Shown here: positions 23,641-31,023 of the stretch, piece after piece
How the letters are laid out: every line of letters begins with the position of its first letter
How positions within the stretch are numbered: position 1 is the first letter of the stretch
Position numbers and translations under genes: made by a program
The notes under the pieces: generated by a model
Databases searched by the model: none
What the model was told of the DNA's origin: nothing
What the model saw: only the letters and a program-made list of their open reading frames with translations
From: JAQVUB01 sp033809415
GTDB lineage: Bacteria; Verrucomicrobiota; Lentisphaeria; Oligosphaerales; Oligosphaeraceae
Direction of reading: 5' to 3'
Assembly: GCA_033809415.1 (NCBI GenBank)
Contig: JAPXLT010000012.1
Span: forward strand, 1-35,164
DNA length: 35,164 nt

Positions 23641-25856
23641 CTGATTTGGTATTGTTTTTTTCCTGTGACGCCATGGTATTCCTGCTGGGGCAGAAATACA
23701 TCTGCGGTGATCTCCTGCGGGATGTTCACCTCGAGGGTGACTGCGTTTTGTTCTCGTTTCCACGCCACTTCAATGGTGCCGAAGGGAGTTTGGTGGGTTG
23801 CGGAGACTTCTGACAACTGCGCCACAAAGCATGGCTTTATGCGGACTTTTCTGAAGCCGGGTGCAGTAGGAGTCATTCCTGCCAGATAGCGGTACATCCA
23901 TGCTGATACATCCCCGAACATGATATGATTGAGGGAGCTGTTGCCTTTCCAGTTTTCCCATAGCGAGCTTGCACCGCGTTTGACGAGATTGCCCCAGCCT
24001 GGGTACTCAGGCTGTATGATCATCTGCAAGGCATCTTCCGCATAACCATATTCCGCCAAGGCACGGGGAACGAACTTTGCGCCTTGAATGCCATCCAGCA
24101 CACGATGATTTTCACGCCTGATCAACAGAACCAATGCGTCGGCTATGCGCTGACGCTCCTCTACCGGAGCAATGCCGAAATAGAGTGCCATGGCCGTTCC
24201 TGCCCTGGATTGATTATCATACAGCGCTGCTTTTCTGTCATAGAAGCATTCATTGATCTTTGCAATCATACGCTGGCGCAAGGTGCTAAAATACTGCTGG
24301 TCGTTGTCCTGCTTGAGAACATTGGCAAAGTCCGCCATCAGTTCCAGAATATACACGAACAGCGCGCTCTCGACCAGGGTCGGGTCTAACTGGTTGTTGT
24401 ATCCGTCCCCTCCTTGCGGAGCAAGTGGGTGGCACCAGTCGCCGTAGCCCACATGGAACAGGCAGTCGTCCCTCGACATGCTTTCAAGAAGGTGAACCGT
24501 CTTTTTAAGTTTAGGGTAGTATGTTCTGATTGGCGTGTCATCGCCGGTAAACAAGTTTGTCAGATGGCAGAAATCATAAAGAAATGCCGAATAGGAAGGA
24601 GAACACTCTTCGAAACCATATAATGTAGTCGGCCCATGCGTGCTGATGGTTCCGTCTGCACGCTGCAAGTCCATGATGATTTTTTGCAGTTGTTCGAGTC
24701 CTTTGCGCGGATTAAAATTCCACCAGCCGGTCTCGATGGCTGTTTCAGCGTCGCCAGTCCAGCCGAATTTTTCGCGGGTAGGGCAGTCTGTCGGTATTCC
24801 CATGAAATTGGATCGATAGCTGGTGAGGGTAATTTCCTGAATACAGTTCAATACGTCATTGGAAGAATGAAAATGGCCAACAACTGGAAAATCGGTGCTG
24901 ATGAACAGGGAGACTGCATTGCAAACTTCCACCGGCAATTTGGATGAAGTGATTTCCACGTAGCGGAAACCATGCCAAACAAATTGCGGATGCCAGGTTT
25001 CAACTTCACCGCCGCCTTTCAGCGTGTAGCGGTCTGTCTCAAAACGCGCCCCCTGCTGACAGTAATCCACATTGCGGGTATCCACGTTTCCGAAGCCGTC
25101 CAGCATCTCTCCATAGCGAATCGTCAGCACGGTGCCTGATTCGCCCTTGACGGATATTTCCACAACACCAGAACAATTTATGCCGAAGTCAAAGACCGTC
25201 CGGTTGGCGGCAGTCTGCGTAACCTTGATTGGCTGAATCCTTTGGATGACCCGGCGCGGCTCCACGTTTTCCAGCTCGATGATTCCACCAGGCGGGACTG
25301 TGCGCACCGGCTTCTGCCAATTACTGGCATCATAATCCGGCTTAAAGCACTCCGGCAACTCGAGCCGTGCATCATAGTCTTCTCCTTCATGATGGCAGTC
25401 AAAGGTGATAGGGCTGGAATGCACCCGCCAATGAACGCCGGAAGACTCGATGATTTTTCCATCAATTTCCACATCGCAGATCATTCGCGGCGCACCGCGC
25501 CAGGACACATAATTCGTAGTGTACATCCAGTTGTTGTAAGCATTGTAGAAGCCGTTGCCCAGTTGGACAATCAGTACATTCTTCCCTGGTTTGAGATACT
25601 CCTTTACATCATAGTCAAGGTAACCTGCCCGGCAATCATACTGTGACAAGGCGGGCTTGTACCAGGAGTCACCATCGACTATCTGGTCGTTTATGTATAA
25701 CTGGTGCACACCCAAGGCGCACAGATGAACGATGGCGCTCTGCACCTTTTCCGGAGCATGAAACACCGTCCGCATATACGGTGATGGCTGCAATGGCTTC
25801 ATCGATGCATAACCACTATACGCCTTGATCCAAATGCCGGTCCAAGTTCTCTCCAT
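23589..25856 (-). CDS. GH78 alpha-L-rhamnosidase
   Basis: 755 residues, cytoplasmic (no signal peptide). The N-terminal beta-sandwich (about 25-200) holds YMRTVFHAP, LGVHQLYINDQIVDG and LIVQLGNGFYN, the Bac_rhamnosid_N pattern. The concanavalin-like domain is at about 210-325 (DFGINCSGVVEISVKGESG). The (alpha/alpha)6 catalytic domain is at about 330-670 with PTDCPTREKFGWTGDAE (355-371), SLWENWKG (631-638, Glu634) and SLNHIMFGDVSAW. The C-terminal beta domain follows. Length and motifs fit a full GH78 enzyme that removes terminal L-rhamnose from imported glycans. AGGAGAG lies 7 bases before the ATG. The last residues (FKSLAHNHLSS) are encoded by the neighbouring repeat element, so the native end was probably replaced. 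Confidence 0.92.
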   Translation of the reverse strand: MERTWTGIWIKAYSGYASMKPLQPSPYMRTVFHAPEKVQSAIVHLCALGVHQLYINDQIVDGDSWYKPALSQYDCRAGYLDYDVKEYLKPGKNVLIVQLGNGFYNAYNNWMYTTNYVSWRGAPRMICDVEIDGKIIESSGVHWRVHSSPITFDCHHEGEDYDARLELPECFKPDYDASNWQKPVRTVPPGGIIELENVEPRRVIQRIQPIKVTQTAANRTVFDFGINCSGVVEISVKGESGTVLTIRYGEMLDGFGNVDTRNVDYCQQGARFETDRYTLKGGGEVETWHPQFVWHGFRYVEITSSKLPVEVCNAVSLFISTDFPVVGHFHSSNDVLNCIQEITLTSYRSNFMGIPTDCPTREKFGWTGDAETAIETGWWNFNPRKGLEQLQKIIMDLQRADGTISTHGPTTLYGFEECSPSYSAFLYDFCHLTNLFTGDDTPIRTYYPKLKKTVHLLESMSRDDCLFHVGYGDWCHPLAPQGGDGYNNQLDPTLVESALFVYILELMADFANVLKQDNDQQYFSTLRQRMIAKINECFYDRKAALYDNQSRAGTAMALYFGIAPVEERQRIADALVLLIRRENHRVLDGIQGAKFVPRALAEYGYAEDALQMIIQPEYPGWGNLVKRGASSLWENWKGNSSLNHIMFGDVSAWMYRYLAGMTPTAPGFRKVRIKPCFVAQLSEVSATHQTPFGTIEVAWKREQNAVTLEVNIPQEITADVFLPQQEYHGVTGKKQYQISASSANFKSLAHNHLSS

Positions 25857-25887
25857 GATTATTCTCTCCTGTGTTTCTTATCCTGAA

Positions 25888-25921
25888 AATCTGCGGATTC
25901 ATAGATCATAAATCGCAGATT
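25888..25921 (-). promoter_or_regulatory. Inverted repeat in the rhamnosidase 5' region
   Basis: AATCTGCG (25888-25895) and CGCAGATT (25914-25921) are perfect 8-bp inverted arms 18 bases apart, 32-65 bases upstream of the GH78 start codon. This may be an operator for a sugar regulator or a leader hairpin. The arms resemble GCGGATTT-rich stretches in the repeat blocks, so a repeat origin is also possible. Confidence 0.35.
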
Positions 25922-25924
25922 AGT

Positions 25925-26376
25925 TATAAGAATTTTTGTAATACTATTGCCCAACTTCTTTTTTTTTTGTGCAAGATTTTTCAGAAAAGCAATCTCCAAG
26001 TCATTGGCACACAATTATTTGTCAAGATGATCCGTCTGATTGTGGTGCCTTTACAAGGCACTGTCCTTGGGGGCACCTCACCCCAGGCTGAAGCCTGGGG
26101 TTAAGCATGGTGAAGCGCCTACGGCGCAAAGCGTTATGCCGTAAGACGACTGATCGATCAATCTGCATCCTGCCGCTTGCACATGGGAGCGTTCGAGCGT
26201 GGGAAGGGCAAACATCAATCACAACCGGGTCGGTTGCGCTACTTTTTAAACCGCATGCAATTTCATCCGTCGAAGCAACAACCTTATAAATTTTCCGAGT
26301 TTTCCGTGCTTTCCGTGGACAAAAAAAGATTCTGATTGCTGATCAACGGAAAAAGTCAACTGCTTTTTTTAGGTTA
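25925..26376. repeat. Mosaic intergenic repeat, forward copy
   Basis: Same module order as 1785-2275: GTAATACTATTGCCCAACTTC region, CAAGTCATTGGCACACAATT, hairpin GTGCCTTTACAAGGCAC (26045-26061), palindrome CCCCAGGCTGAAGCCTGGGG (26081-26100), GATC units (26152-26159), ACATGGGAGCG and CGGTTGCGCTACTTTTTAAA modules, tail CCGTGCTTTCCGTGGACAAA, and AAAAGTCAACTGCTTTTTTT (26350-26370). The remaining 26377-26547 shows no gene; it holds only a 14-bp palindrome GCACGTGCACGTGC (26406-26419). Confidence 0.85.
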
Positions 26377-26547
26377 AAAAGTAATGTGACCGCTCCGGTT
26401 GCAATGCACGTGCACGTGCGATATAAGGGAGGTTTGTCTACTTGGGCGGGAACTGGATGATTTCTGAACCACGGCGAAAGCTACGGATCAAAACAAGTGG
26501 CAAGTCGCACCTGTCAGTTTCATTTCTTGGTTACCGCCTTGCGTACA

Positions 26548-27870
26548 TCAGAAGGTCCTTGTCCGTAATTTGGTTGCCGGGAACGAGTCTATAGTGTTTT
26601 TCCTGTCCCGATTTTTGATTGGCACTTCCACTCCCCAATATTTTGCCGCCTGGGTCATGTCCATTGTCAAAAGATCAGCACTACCGAGGGCGAGTATCCG
26701 GCTGGGACGTTGTGGCGTTACGCCAAGAACCTTAATGATGGCTGAAGCAACGGCACGGGCGAGCGGAGGAGGAACGGAGTTGCCGACCTGTCTGGCACCG
26801 TGCCATTTAGTCGCATGGAAGCGAAACCAGTCTGGATAGCCGTGAAGACGCGCCATCTCTCGAACGGAAATGCAACGGGCATGCTTATAGTGAATGGGGC
26901 GCGGACTGGTGAACGCTCCACGTGCAGAATCGGTTCCGGCCCGGAGTGTATTGCTTTGTCCGTCGGGTGACAGCTTGTAGAATCGTGAAATCGGCTCGAT
27001 CTCGCCTGGCAAGGTCTCTCGGAAGCGGAGGCGGGAGATATCGCTGTGGGCGGTGCGCATACTCGAAGTCAGCAGATCGGCATCCCATTCACGTGGATAG
27101 CCAAAATGCCAGCAGTCATTGGTCAGGCAGTGCATTTCCCTAGCGAACTCGGATTGCGGGTTCCAATTCTCCACGCTTACCGAATCAACAGTTCTAAGCA
27201 CCTCAAAAGCTTCGTTGTCGGGAATGTCCTCAAGCGCATCCCAACAAGTTGGTATGGATCGAATACATTTGGAGCTGAACAGGTCGGGTTCATCGTCGGT
27301 TTGAGCTGCGGGGTATTCGGGCAGGGGCAGACCACTCTTGGCACCCAGCAAGAAAAGGCGTTCCCGGTGCTGCGGAACCCCGTAGTTCTTGGCATTCAGA
27401 ACGCGCCAGGGCTGGGTGACGACATACCCGCAATCTTCGAATTCCGAAATCAGCAGGCGTAGGAACTTGCGGTGTTCGCCAACAGTCAGTCCCTTGACAT
27501 TTTCAAAGACGAAGTACTTTGCATTGAGGTCGGCTACAAGCCGCACGAATTGCCTTACGAGTTGGTTTCTCGGGTCATCCAGCATACGTTGCCCAATGAG
27601 CGAAAAGCCTTGGCACGGCGGACCGCCACAGACGACATCGACGCCGTCTCCTGCGTTTGCGTCATGGTAGTGCTGCAGGATCGTCTGTGCATCAAGACCT
27701 ATGACTGAGCATGGGAGCATTGCTGTCGTCGGAAAATTGAAATGGTGAACGGCGGCGTGGATGGGGTCCAACTCCACGGCAGCAATCACGTCAAAACCCG
27801 CCTGCTCGAATCCCAGGGACATGCCTCCGGCACCGGCGAAAAGGTCTATTGCTGTCGGTCTGTAACTCAT
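26548..27870 (-). CDS. C5 cytosine-specific DNA methyltransferase (no visible restriction partner)
   Basis: 440 residues. C5-methyltransferase motifs in order: I DLFAGAGGMSLGFEQAG (9-25), IV GGPPCQGFSLIGQR with catalytic Cys86, VI ENVKG (123-127), VIII QHRERLFLLG (167-176), a variable target-recognition region (about 185-305), IX/X around CISVREMARLHGYP and RQVGNSVPPPLARAVA (360-375). A C-terminal extension of about 60 residues follows motif X. The ATG at 27870 is preceded by TGGAAT; the upstream TTG at 27909 would add 13 residues. No restriction endonuclease or vsr-like gene is adjacent: downstream is repeat sequence and upstream is recF. It may protect against an external nuclease, be regulatory, or be a remnant of a restriction-modification system. 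Target sequence not predictable. Confidence 0.93.
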   Translation of the reverse strand: MSYRPTAIDLFAGAGGMSLGFEQAGFDVIAAVELDPIHAAVHHFNFPTTAMLPCSVIGLDAQTILQHYHDANAGDGVDVVCGGPPCQGFSLIGQRMLDDPRNQLVRQFVRLVADLNAKYFVFENVKGLTVGEHRKFLRLLISEFEDCGYVVTQPWRVLNAKNYGVPQHRERLFLLGAKSGLPLPEYPAAQTDDEPDLFSSKCIRSIPTCWDALEDIPDNEAFEVLRTVDSVSVENWNPQSEFAREMHCLTNDCWHFGYPREWDADLLTSSMRTAHSDISRLRFRETLPGEIEPISRFYKLSPDGQSNTLRAGTDSARGAFTSPRPIHYKHARCISVREMARLHGYPDWFRFHATKWHGARQVGNSVPPPLARAVASAIIKVLGVTPQRPSRILALGSADLLTMDMTQAAKYWGVEVPIKNRDRKNTIDSFPATKLRTRTF

Positions 27871-27979
27871 CTTTAGAATTCCACTCGCTTGCAAGGTTGT
27901 CAATAACAAAATTTATACTGAATACTGGAGAAAGCAACTCGAATGACGAAACTGTTCAATAAGCGGTCATAACTGGTAA

Positions 27980-28027
27980 TCCATATAAAATTTTCGTGCT
28001 TTTTCGTGTTTTTTCGTTGTTAAAGAA
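27980..28027. repeat. Repeat tail module between recF and the methyltransferase gene
   Basis: ATATAAAATTTTCGTGCTTTTTCG followed by TGTTTTTTCGTTGTTAAAGA is a copy of the widespread tail module. It ends directly at the recF stop codon (28028). Confidence 0.7.
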
Positions 28028-29137
28028 TCAGTAGTTTTCCAGGATTTGTCCTCCGGTCACTTTGAAGATTTTTTTAGGTGCGGTCAATTCCGTGGGGACT
28101 TCAGTGCATGCGATGATCACCTGTCCGGATTGTTCGAGTTGCTGCAAGAAGATACCGCGATGGTGCTGATCGAGTTCGCCGAGGACATCATCGACAATCA
28201 AAGTGACATCCTGCCTGTCTAGTTCGAGCTGCATGATTTTCAGGCAGGCAAAACGCAAGGCGAGGGCGGCAATCCGGCATTCGCCTTCCGATCCAAAGCT
28301 GGCCAGATGATTGCCGGAAAGCAGGCAATTCATTTCGCTGCGGTGCGGTCCGTACCGGGTGCATCCATCTCGGCAGTCCCGCTCGTAATTGCGCTGCAAG
28401 ATTTCCCGGTAAATTTCTCGTTCATCATCGCCAATCATCGGGGAGAGCTTGATCGGCGCAGTAATGCCGGAGACATATTTCACCGAAAGGACTTTCCGCT
28501 CGCCGAAAAACAGCTGAGATTGTTCAAGCAGAGCAAGATTCAGCTTATCGATAAATTCCTTGCGTGCCTGTTCGATGACGACTCCTTTTTCCACGAGCAT
28601 GACATCATAGGCAGTCACTGTGCTACGAGGATATTTAGTTGGTTGCTTCAGCATGACATTACGGCTGCGAAGAGCTGTGGAATACTGCTGCAAATCACGT
28701 AAATAAGTGCCCGACAACTGGCTCAGGGCAATATCCAGAAAGCGTCGCCGTAAAACCGCTCCGCCCTTGACGATTTCCAAGTCCTCCGGAATAAAAGTCG
28801 AACAGATAAAACGAGTGATGAATTCACTGGTTTTGTGAACTGGAATTCCATTCACACTCAGTTTACGTTCGGTACCATAGGATACGGCCAGTTTTAATGT
28901 GCTGCCATCCTTCTGGCAGCAGTTTCCCTCGAGATAGAATCCATCCCGCTGCCATTGCTTCAGATTGCTGATCTGATTTGTCCGGAAAGAACGCAATAGC
29001 GCCAGATAATAGACCGCCTCGAGAAGGTTTGTTTTACCTTGACCATTTGGACCAACAAGAAGATTCAGACCGGGTTCCAGATTCCAGTCACAGCGGTCAT
29101 AGTTGCGAAAATGTAATAATTTCAGGTTCGTCAGCAT
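28028..29137 (-). CDS. recF: DNA replication and repair protein RecF
   Basis: 369 residues, SMC-like ATPase that helps load RecA at gaps and stalled forks. Walker A GPNGQGKT is at residues 29-36, the N-terminal LKLLHFRNYDRCDWNLEPG is typical, the signature region SFGSEGECRIAALALRFA lies in the C-terminal third, and Walker B/D-loop is VTLIVDDVLGELD. The length is normal. No obvious Shine-Dalgarno lies before the ATG. It lies about 400 bases downstream of dnaN in the same direction, but a dnaN terminator and a repeat block separate them, so recF may have its own promoter. Confidence 0.95.
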   Translation of the reverse strand: MLTNLKLLHFRNYDRCDWNLEPGLNLLVGPNGQGKTNLLEAVYYLALLRSFRTNQISNLKQWQRDGFYLEGNCCQKDGSTLKLAVSYGTERKLSVNGIPVHKTSEFITRFICSTFIPEDLEIVKGGAVLRRRFLDIALSQLSGTYLRDLQQYSTALRSRNVMLKQPTKYPRSTVTAYDVMLVEKGVVIEQARKEFIDKLNLALLEQSQLFFGERKVLSVKYVSGITAPIKLSPMIGDDEREIYREILQRNYERDCRDGCTRYGPHRSEMNCLLSGNHLASFGSEGECRIAALALRFACLKIMQLELDRQDVTLIVDDVLGELDQHHRGIFLQQLEQSGQVIIACTEVPTELTAPKKIFKVTGGQILENY

Positions 29138-29154
29138 AAATAGAGGGTGTCCAA

Positions 29155-29445
29155 AAGGATTTTTTTAACCACGAACCCCACAAAAAGACACGAAAATTTT
29201 GTATAGGGTTTGTTGCTTTGCCGGATGGGATGGCATGCGAATTTGTGATCTGGTCTATTTATTGGTTTCTCCGACTGATCAGTCGGATCGGACGGATCGG
29301 ACGGATCAAGTAGATCGGTCGGATCGGTCGGATCAGTCGGAGAAAAAAAATGAAAATTGGCGATGGAATTTCTGAAGGTTACGATCAGCATATCACCCAA
29401 CTCTAAAAAAAGTTCGTGCTTTTTCGTGCCTTTCGTTGTTAAAAA
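29155..29445. repeat. Repeat block between dnaN and recF with 9-bp GATC ladder
   Basis: Two tail modules (29165-29215, AACCACGAACCCCACAAAAAG ...; 29400-29445, AAGTTCGTGCTTTTTCG...) flank a tandem array. In the array GATC occurs at 29277, 29286, 29295, 29304, 29313, 29322 and 29331, exactly every 9 bases, with CGG between. The array is enclosed by 14-bp perfect inverted arms TTCTCCGACTGATC (29267-29280) and GATCAGTCGGAGAA (29331-29344). A spurious PTDPTDPSD-type reading frame runs through it. Confidence 0.9.
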
Positions 29446-29463
29446 CCTTTTTGGACGGGGTCT

Positions 29464-29498
29464 AAATAAAAAATGGCCGGACTGATGCCAGCCCGGCC
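29464..29498 (-). terminator. Rho-independent terminator of dnaN
   Basis: On the minus strand the stem GGCCGGGCTG / CAGTCCGGCC (29498-29475, one G-U pair, 4-base loop) is followed by CATTTTTTATTT. It begins 36 bases after the dnaN stop codon. Confidence 0.85.
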
Positions 29499-29534
29499 TC
29501 TGTTACATTTCCACTACAAGTTACCGAAACCGGT

Positions 29535-30638
29535 TCAACTACGCATCGGCATCAGGATATACAGGAACCCTTCATCACCGCAGATAGCAACCGGACTGAC
29601 ATTGTCATTGAACTTCATCACCATCTGATCGCATTCAAGATATTTCAACGGCTCGATGAAAAATTCCGGATTGAAGGCGATGTTCAGAGGTTCACCATCA
29701 TAGGAGACTTCGACAGGTTCACTGGCTTCCCCATACTCAACACTTCTGCCCCAAACTTTGATCTGAGCCGTCGAAAGGTCCAGATTGATCGAACCGCTGC
29801 TCTCACTGACAACCAGGGCGATACGATTCAGGACATCAGCAAACCCCACCCGGGACATGGCGACTTTGCTGTTAAAATTATCCGGAATAACCGAACGGTA
29901 GTTGGGATAAGTCCCCTCAGACAGCTTGCTGGTAATCGTTGTGCTCTGCGTCTGGAAAACAGCTATCGAAGCAGACAGGCTGATTTTGACATCCTTCGAA
30001 GTATCCAAACTCTTCATCAGCTCGGAAACCGTCTTGTAGGGCAGGATAATGTCACTGTCCTTCATTTCGGTTTCCTGACCATCGATGAATTTCTCGACCA
30101 GAGCCAGGCGGCGCCCATCCGTCGCGGCCACAGTCAACATGCCGGCTCGCACACTGAGCAAGACGCCATGCAGCACTTTGCGGGATTCATCATCGCTGCG
30201 GGCATAAAAAACCTTTGTCAGGGCAGACACCAACTCCTTGGCCGGCATAGTAAAAGACCATTCCTCAACAAAATTATCCAGTTCCGGAAAGCCGGCAGCA
30301 CTCAAGCCGCGCATCTTGTAGGAAGCCTTCTGGCAGGAAAAAGCAACGACTTCCTCATCTTCTTCTGTCGTTTCCAGACTGACATCGCCGGAAGGCAGCG
30401 CGGCAACAATCTGGTAGAATTTTTTTCCGGGCAGGGTAATTTTTCCTGGTGTAAAGACGAGTGCGCCGATTTCCGTGGTTGTACGGATTTCATTGTCTAC
30501 CCCCGTAACCAGCAATTTATTGTCACCGGTCTCCAGAAGAAAGTTATTCATGATCGGATTGGCGGCGTTATTGCCAATGACCGACATGACTCGACGCAGG
30601 GCAAACAGAAGATTTTCAGTGGTGATCGTTAACTTCAT
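29535..30638 (-). CDS. dnaN: DNA polymerase III subunit beta (sliding clamp)
   Basis: 367 residues, normal length for the beta clamp with three homologous domains. Recognisable stretches: LLFALRRVMSVIGNNAANPIMNN at the N-terminus, TVAATDGRRLALVEK, ILPYKTVSELMKSL, GTYPNYRSVIPDNF, and the C-terminal LYILMPMRS that ends like the usual MPMR/MPVR hydrophobic-pocket end. AGAGGAA lies about 8 bases before the ATG. dnaA is not next to it in this window; tldE is the upstream neighbour, with a DnaA-box cluster between them. Confidence 0.96.
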   Translation of the reverse strand: MKLTITTENLLFALRRVMSVIGNNAANPIMNNFLLETGDNKLLVTGVDNEIRTTTEIGALVFTPGKITLPGKKFYQIVAALPSGDVSLETTEEDEEVVAFSCQKASYKMRGLSAAGFPELDNFVEEWSFTMPAKELVSALTKVFYARSDDESRKVLHGVLLSVRAGMLTVAATDGRRLALVEKFIDGQETEMKDSDIILPYKTVSELMKSLDTSKDVKISLSASIAVFQTQSTTITSKLSEGTYPNYRSVIPDNFNSKVAMSRVGFADVLNRIALVVSESSGSINLDLSTAQIKVWGRSVEYGEASEPVEVSYDGEPLNIAFNPEFFIEPLKYLECDQMVMKFNDNVSPVAICGDEGFLYILMPMRS

Positions 30639-30679
30639 CGGTTCGTTCCTCTCACTTTACAGCCTCGATAAGTATTTCA

Positions 30680-30900
30680 GAAAAACAAGTTATGCACATG
30701 ATGAGTATTTATTGTCCTTATTTAAATGTATAAAGATACTCTTAATACCTGTGCAAAAAATTGTTGGTTATTACAAAACAGACTGATTTTCAGAAAATTA
30801 CAAAACAAACAACTTTTTTGAAAACTTGTTGATAATTATGAGAACAACCTTATTGACAATCTTATCAACAGGATTTTCAAAGAGTGTTCAACAACCTTTT
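30680..30900. other. Candidate replication origin: AT-rich region with DnaA-box-like sites
   Basis: Sites close to TTATNCACA in the dnaN upstream region: 30690-30698 TTATGCACA (exact), 30750-30758 TTTTGCACA on the minus strand (1 mismatch), 30827-30835 TTATCAACA on the minus strand (1 mismatch), 30850-30858 TTATTGACA (1 mismatch), 30862-30870 TTATCAACA (1 mismatch). The surroundings are strongly AT-rich. Position upstream of dnaN-recF fits a bacterial oriC, but dnaA is not here and no skew was calculated. Confidence 0.5.
30727..30756 (-). promoter_or_regulatory. Candidate dnaN promoter overlapping a DnaA-box-like site
   Basis: On the minus strand TTGCAC (30756-30751) and TATACA (30732-30727) have an 18-base spacer, about 90 bases before dnaN. 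The -35 element overlaps the DnaA-box-like TTTTGCACA, so DnaA control of dnaN is possible. Confidence 0.4.
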
Positions 30901-30964
30901 TATGCATGAAATGCGAACAAAAACATGCCTGTCATCCTCTTACAAAATATAACTCCGCTTGTCA

Positions 30965-31020
30965 GAAAAAACCACTGCCATGAAATTTTTTCGTGTTCTT
31001 TCGTGCATTTCGTTGTTTAA
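30965..31020. repeat. Repeat tail module after tldE
   Basis: CCATGAAATTTTTTCGTGTTC followed by TTTCGTGCATTTCGTTGTTTAA is nearly the same as 10817-10857. It ends 3 bases before the tldE stop codon. Confidence 0.7.
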
Positions 31021-31023
31021 AGT

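Noticed and set aside
23503..23763. Minus-strand frames reading VVPLQGTALGWVP...LKPG, also at 19871 and 26022
   Set aside because: They are translations of the GTGCCTTTACAAGGCAC and CCCCAGGC repeat modules and recur only where the repeat does; not genes.
17398..26376. CRISPR array from the regularly recurring palindromes
   Set aside because: The repeats are not evenly spaced, there are no unique spacers of constant size and no cas genes.
29131..29400. Minus-strand 89-residue frame with PTDPTDPTD-like repeats
   Set aside because: It is a direct translation of the 9-bp GATC ladder within a repeat block, has no ribosome-binding site and no resemblance to a folded protein.
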